DNA from: Phaeosaccion multiseriatum
Taxonomy: Eukaryota > Ochrophyta, other classes
Direction: 5' to 3'
Assembly (NCBI GenBank): GCA_965112735.1
Contig: CBCOSG010000003.1
Location: 1-64,000, forward strand
Length of the DNA: 64,000 nucleotides
Under the pieces are notes generated by a model, which did no database searches, was not told where the DNA came from, and saw only the letters and a program-made list of their open reading frames with translations. The translations under genes and the position numbers were made by a program. The stretch's first letter is position 1, and every line of letters starts with the position of its first letter. This document shows positions 59,869 through 64,000 of this stretch, piece by piece.

Positions 59869-59928
59869 TCAAAACTTTTAGTACCATATAAAATTTTCAA
59901 TATAGTTTTATAGAAAGGATATTTTTGA

Positions 59929-60702
59929 TTAGGTGCTTCGGTTTTTAACAATAGCTAAGGATACGATGCAACCACTTAGATATAATAAAAACAATGCTCC
60001 CGCAAGTAATAATTGGGTAAAAGGGTCAGCAGAAGGGGTTAAAATTGCTCCTATAATAGTTGAGAAAATAATCATGTAACGCCAACCTTGTAACATTTTT
60101 CTAGGGTCTATTAATTGCGATAAACTAAAAAGAACTTGTAAAATTGGAACCTGAAAAACAATTCCAGTACTCAAAAATAAAACAGAAATAAAGTTAAAAT
60201 ACTGATTGAATGATAAAAGAGGCTCTAACACCGGAGAACTATAATCAATAAAAAATTGTAAAGCAGCTGGTGTTAAAATAAAATAAGAAAAAAGAAGTCC
60301 TAATATAAATAACAAAATTGAACTTATCAATAATCCTAATACAAGTGTTTTCTCAGACTTATTTAATCCTGGAAGTAAAAAAAAAATTAGTTGACTAAGA
60401 ATAATAGGTAGACTAAAGAGTAAGCCACTATAAAATGCAATACTTAATGTTGAAACAAAATATTCACCAGGAGAAGATTGAAAAAATTTGACCCCTTTTA
60501 TTGGTAATTCTAGCCACTTAACAATGTACTGCACATTAATAAAAGATATCAGTATACTTAAAATTATTATGCCAAAAACTTGAATTAATCTCTGTCTTAC
60601 TTCTTCAATATGCTCATCAAAAAATAATTCAACCATATTATTATCTGAAACATTTGACTGTTTATTTTCAATAAGAAACTTGAAATAGTAATTGTAAAGC
60701 AT
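59929..60702 (-). CDS. tatC: Twin-arginine translocase subunit TatC
   Basis: TatC recognises twin-arginine signals in the thylakoid. The 257-residue protein has six hydrophobic segments. The conserved Glu-His-Ile-Glu-Glu-Val-Arg-Gln-Arg-Leu occurs near residue 30, and Pro-x-x-x-x-Gln-type loops follow. It is upstream of petA on the same strand. Confidence 0.94.
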   Translation of the reverse strand: MLYNYYFKFLIENKQSNVSDNNMVELFFDEHIEEVRQRLIQVFGIIILSILISFINVQYIVKWLELPIKGVKFFQSSPGEYFVSTLSIAFYSGLLFSLPIILSQLIFFLLPGLNKSEKTLVLGLLISSILLFILGLLFSYFILTPAALQFFIDYSSPVLEPLLSFNQYFNFISVLFLSTGIVFQVPILQVLFSLSQLIDPRKMLQGWRYMIIFSTIIGAILTPSADPFTQLLLAGALFLLYLSGCIVSLAIVKNRST

Positions 60703-60720
60703 CTTGAAAATATGTTAAAT

Positions 60721-61131
60721 CTAATTTAAATAATTAAATGCCAACACTCTAGCACTAGCACGTTTTAATTTTTGAATAGTTTCAAATTTTTCTTTTATAG
60801 TAATTGGCTTTGTTTCTGGATCTAAAGCTTCTTTTGTTAAAGAAGTTAAAATCTCATTAGCCTCATCTAAAGTAATTGTGATCTCTTCAACATCTCGAAC
60901 AAGAACAGTTAATTCATTATTAGCGACAACGGCACAACCTTCTGATAAAAGTATAGGTTTCCAAACTTCATCAATTTTAATTCTAAATAAACCCACTTCT
61001 ATAGCTGTAACTAATGGTATATGACCAGGTAGTATTCCTACTTGACCAGTTAATGTTGGTAAAATAGCCTGATCGGCCATTGTATCCCAGAGAATGCCAT
61101 CTGTAGACATTAAAAGAATTTTTAAACTCAT
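60721..61131 (-). CDS. atpE: ATP synthase CF1 epsilon subunit
   Basis: This 136-residue rotor subunit has the N-terminal beta-barrel segment Gly-x-Leu-Pro-Gly-His-Ile-Pro-Leu-Val-Thr-Ala and a C-terminal helical region. It follows atpB by 27 bases in the standard atpB-atpE order. Confidence 0.96.
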   Translation of the reverse strand: MSLKILLMSTDGILWDTMADQAILPTLTGQVGILPGHIPLVTAIEVGLFRIKIDEVWKPILLSEGCAVVANNELTVLVRDVEEITITLDEANEILTSLTKEALDPETKPITIKEKFETIQKLKRASARVLAFNYLN

Positions 61132-61158
61132 AATAAATTTTGTAATTTTAATTTTATT

Positions 61159-62610
<1,452 letters not shown>

Positions 62611-62644
62611 TTATATATAAAAATTAATAGGGTTTCAAATTAAA

Positions 62645-63163
62645 TTAAAAGTTTTTTACAGTTAATCGTCCAGTTGTTCTAAGCCAGTTTTGGGCTTCAA
62701 TATAATTATTAGGGGCTAAGTTTACTGCTTGTTTCCAATATTCAGCTGCTTTATCAAATAAAATTGTTGCAACTTCTGTATTTTGTTTTTCTGAAGCTTT
62801 AACTCCTTGGTAATGGTATATAACTGCTACATTGTTTAAAGCTTGAAATAAATTTGAATTTAGTTCAATAGCTTGATGATAATACTCTAATGCTTTAATG
62901 TATTCACCATTACTTGCATATATCAAACCAATGTTATAAAGGATAAAACTTCGATCATAAAGATCTTCTTCCATTTGTAACGCTTCATAATAATTTTCTA
63001 ATGCTTCAGCATATTCTCCTTCAGACTGGGCTGAAAGTCCATCCCTGTAATAAAAAAAAGCCTGTTTTTCTTCTTTGCTTGCGGGAAATACTTTAAGTAG
63101 AATATCCGCCATAACCGTGAAAGTTTTGTCAATGAAATTATCATTTCTTTGTGAACGCCCCAT
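62645..63163 (-). CDS. ycf3: Photosystem I assembly protein Ycf3
   Basis: This 172-residue TPR protein helps assemble the PSI core. Tetratricopeptide repeats lie at about residues 40-150 (Ala-Leu-Glu-Asn-Tyr-Tyr-Glu-Ala-Leu, Ala-Leu-Glu-Tyr-Tyr-His-Gln-Ala). The N-terminal [10 protein letters not shown] is typical. There are no introns, unlike green plastids. Confidence 0.97.
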   Translation of the reverse strand: MGRSQRNDNFIDKTFTVMADILLKVFPASKEEKQAFFYYRDGLSAQSEGEYAEALENYYEALQMEEDLYDRSFILYNIGLIYASNGEYIKALEYYHQAIELNSNLFQALNNVAVIYHYQGVKASEKQNTEVATILFDKAAEYWKQAVNLAPNNYIEAQNWLRTTGRLTVKNF

Positions 63164-63248
63164 ATTTTAGCTCACCTTAGTTATTATAAAATAACCGAAA
63201 AAGTATTATTAGTTTGTTTTTTTATACTACGTATAGACTATTATTAAA

Positions 63249-63464
63249 TTAATCATCTCTAGAGTTTAACGCAAGCAAGTGCAAAATACGTGCACGTTTT
63301 ACTGATTTAGTCAATTGGTGCTGTTGTTTTAAAGTTAAACGGGTTACTCGACGAGGTAATATTTTTCCCCGGACACTTAAAAAAGATTTTAATAAATCTA
63401 TATCTTTATAATCAATAATTTGCTTAGGGGGCAATGACTGTGGACGACGTTTAATAAAAGGCAT
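63249..63464 (-). CDS. rps18: 30S ribosomal protein S18
   Basis: This 71-residue protein has Asp-Tyr-Lys-Asp-Ile-Asp-Leu-Leu and [11 protein letters not shown], typical of S18. It starts 4 bases after rpl33. Confidence 0.95.
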   Translation of the reverse strand: MPFIKRRPQSLPPKQIIDYKDIDLLKSFLSVRGKILPRRVTRLTLKQQHQLTKSVKRARILHLLALNSRDD

Positions 63465-63468
63465 AAAT

Positions 63469-63663
63469 TTATTTTGTTTCTTTGTGAATAATATGTGAAT
63501 TACAATTCGAGCAAAATTTTTTTAACTCTATCCGGTTTGGCGTGGTACGGCGATTTTTTTCCGTACTGTAACGTGAAACACCTGGCGAACGTTTCATTGT
63601 TTCTGTTTTACAATTTGTACATTCTAATGTAACTAAAATCCTAACACCTTTGCTTTTGGCCAT
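63469..63663 (-). CDS. rpl33: 50S ribosomal protein L33
   Basis: This 64-residue protein has two Cys pairs (Cys-Thr-Asn-Cys and Cys-Ser-Asn-Cys) forming the zinc site, and Tyr-Ser-Thr-Glu-Lys-Asn-Arg-Arg-Thr. The order rpl33-rps18 is standard. Confidence 0.95.
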   Translation of the reverse strand: MAKSKGVRILVTLECTNCKTETMKRSPGVSRYSTEKNRRTTPNRIELKKFCSNCNSHIIHKETK

Positions 63664-63768
63664 AAATTTAAAAAGAGTTTTTCTTACATAGTATTATATA
63701 AATTTAAATATAAAAGCAAGCTTTATATTTTACTTTATGGAATACTACCTAAGAATTTTTTTTACAGG

Positions 63769-63799
63769 TTGACATAGTTAATGTATAATAGCTTATAAT
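63769..63799 (+). promoter_or_regulatory. Candidate promoter of rps20
   Basis: A consensus TTGACA (63769-63774) and TATAAT (63794-63799) are separated by 19 bases, about 97 bases before the rps20 ATG. The spacing is a little long. A second TATAAT at 63784 is too close to pair with the same -35. Confidence 0.5.
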
Positions 63800-63895
63800 A
63801 TTATCCACATACTATAGAAATATAGACATAAATAACTCAGATTCTAGTTTTTGTTATTTATACCGTTTTAAAGTTTAACTAACCACAATTATTAT

Positions 63896-64000
63896 ATGGC
63901 TAATTCCAAATCAGCAACTAAAAGAATAAAAGTAAATAAAAGAAATCATGATAGAAATTTAAATATTAAATCAAGTATGAAAACTTTTATAAAAAAATAT
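63896..64000 (+). CDS. rps20: 30S ribosomal protein S20, 3' end outside window
   Basis: The first 35 codons encode Met-Ala-Asn-Ser-Lys-Ser-Ala-Thr-Lys-Arg, followed by Asn-Lys-Arg-Asn and a Lys-rich stretch, the S20 N-terminus that binds 16S rRNA. The gene continues beyond the window end. Confidence 0.88.
   Translation, partial: MANSKSATKRIKVNKRNHDRNLNIKSSMKTFIKKY

Overview
This window is plastid DNA from a photosynthetic alga of the red-plastid lineage, most likely an ochrophyte (photosynthetic stramenopile). The evidence is strong AT bias, a bacterial-type 16S-trnI-trnA-23S-5S operon, photosystem, cytochrome b6f and ATP synthase genes, and plastid genes that green plastids usually lack (secA, secY, tatC, thiG, ycf39, ycf54, tsf, psaF, rpl3/4/13/18/29/31, rps5/10/17). 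I could not place it at class level from the sequence alone.

Layout. (1) Positions 1-22354 form a giant inverted repeat. Features in the two arms mirror each other with a constant coordinate sum of 22354. The arms run from inside psbA (left copy cut by the window start) through trnL(UAG), rpl32, psbY, secA, ycf54, small unassigned ORFs, trnN(GUU), thiG, psaC, ccsA and a 42-codon ORF to rpl21, and they part company inside the first codons of rpl27. (2) The roughly 3 kb between the arms (9669-12685) behaves like a very small single-copy region. It holds rpl27 on one side, a 5'-truncated rpl34 on the other, and two decayed ccs1 copies facing tail to tail around a near-perfect hairpin. (3) The rRNA operon (22815-27657, minus) follows the complete psbA. 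(4) The psaM-rpoB-rpoC1-rpoC2-rps2-tsf cluster is on plus. (5) A 29-gene minus-strand ribosomal-protein superoperon (rpl3 to rps10, with secY, rpoA and tufA) is followed by the divergent ycf39. (6) A minus-strand block holds rpl12-rpl1-rpl11, trnW, psaJ-psaF, petA, tatC, atpE-atpB, ycf3 and rps18-rpl33. The start of rps20 (plus) closes the window.

How the genes work together. The plastid RNA polymerase core (rpoA/B/C1/C2) transcribes the rRNA and protein genes. tufA, tsf and the ribosomal proteins support translation. secA/secY and tatC move proteins such as PetA and PsaF into or across the thylakoid. ccsA and ccs1 attach heme to PetA. psbA, psaC/F/J/M, petA and atpB/E belong to the light-reaction complexes, and ycf3, ycf39 and ycf54 assist photosystem assembly and chlorophyll supply.

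Points for caution. Three essential genes (rpoC1, rps2, rps5) are each interrupted by an apparent one-base loss in an A-run. The palindrome centre is full of substitutions and indels, and rpl21 differs between arms only by five G/C-to-T/A transversions. These may be unpolished long-read assembly errors or real biology, and they need raw-read inspection. The least explained natural-looking element is a GC-richer ORF plus structured segment at about 5792-6440, mirrored in the other arm.
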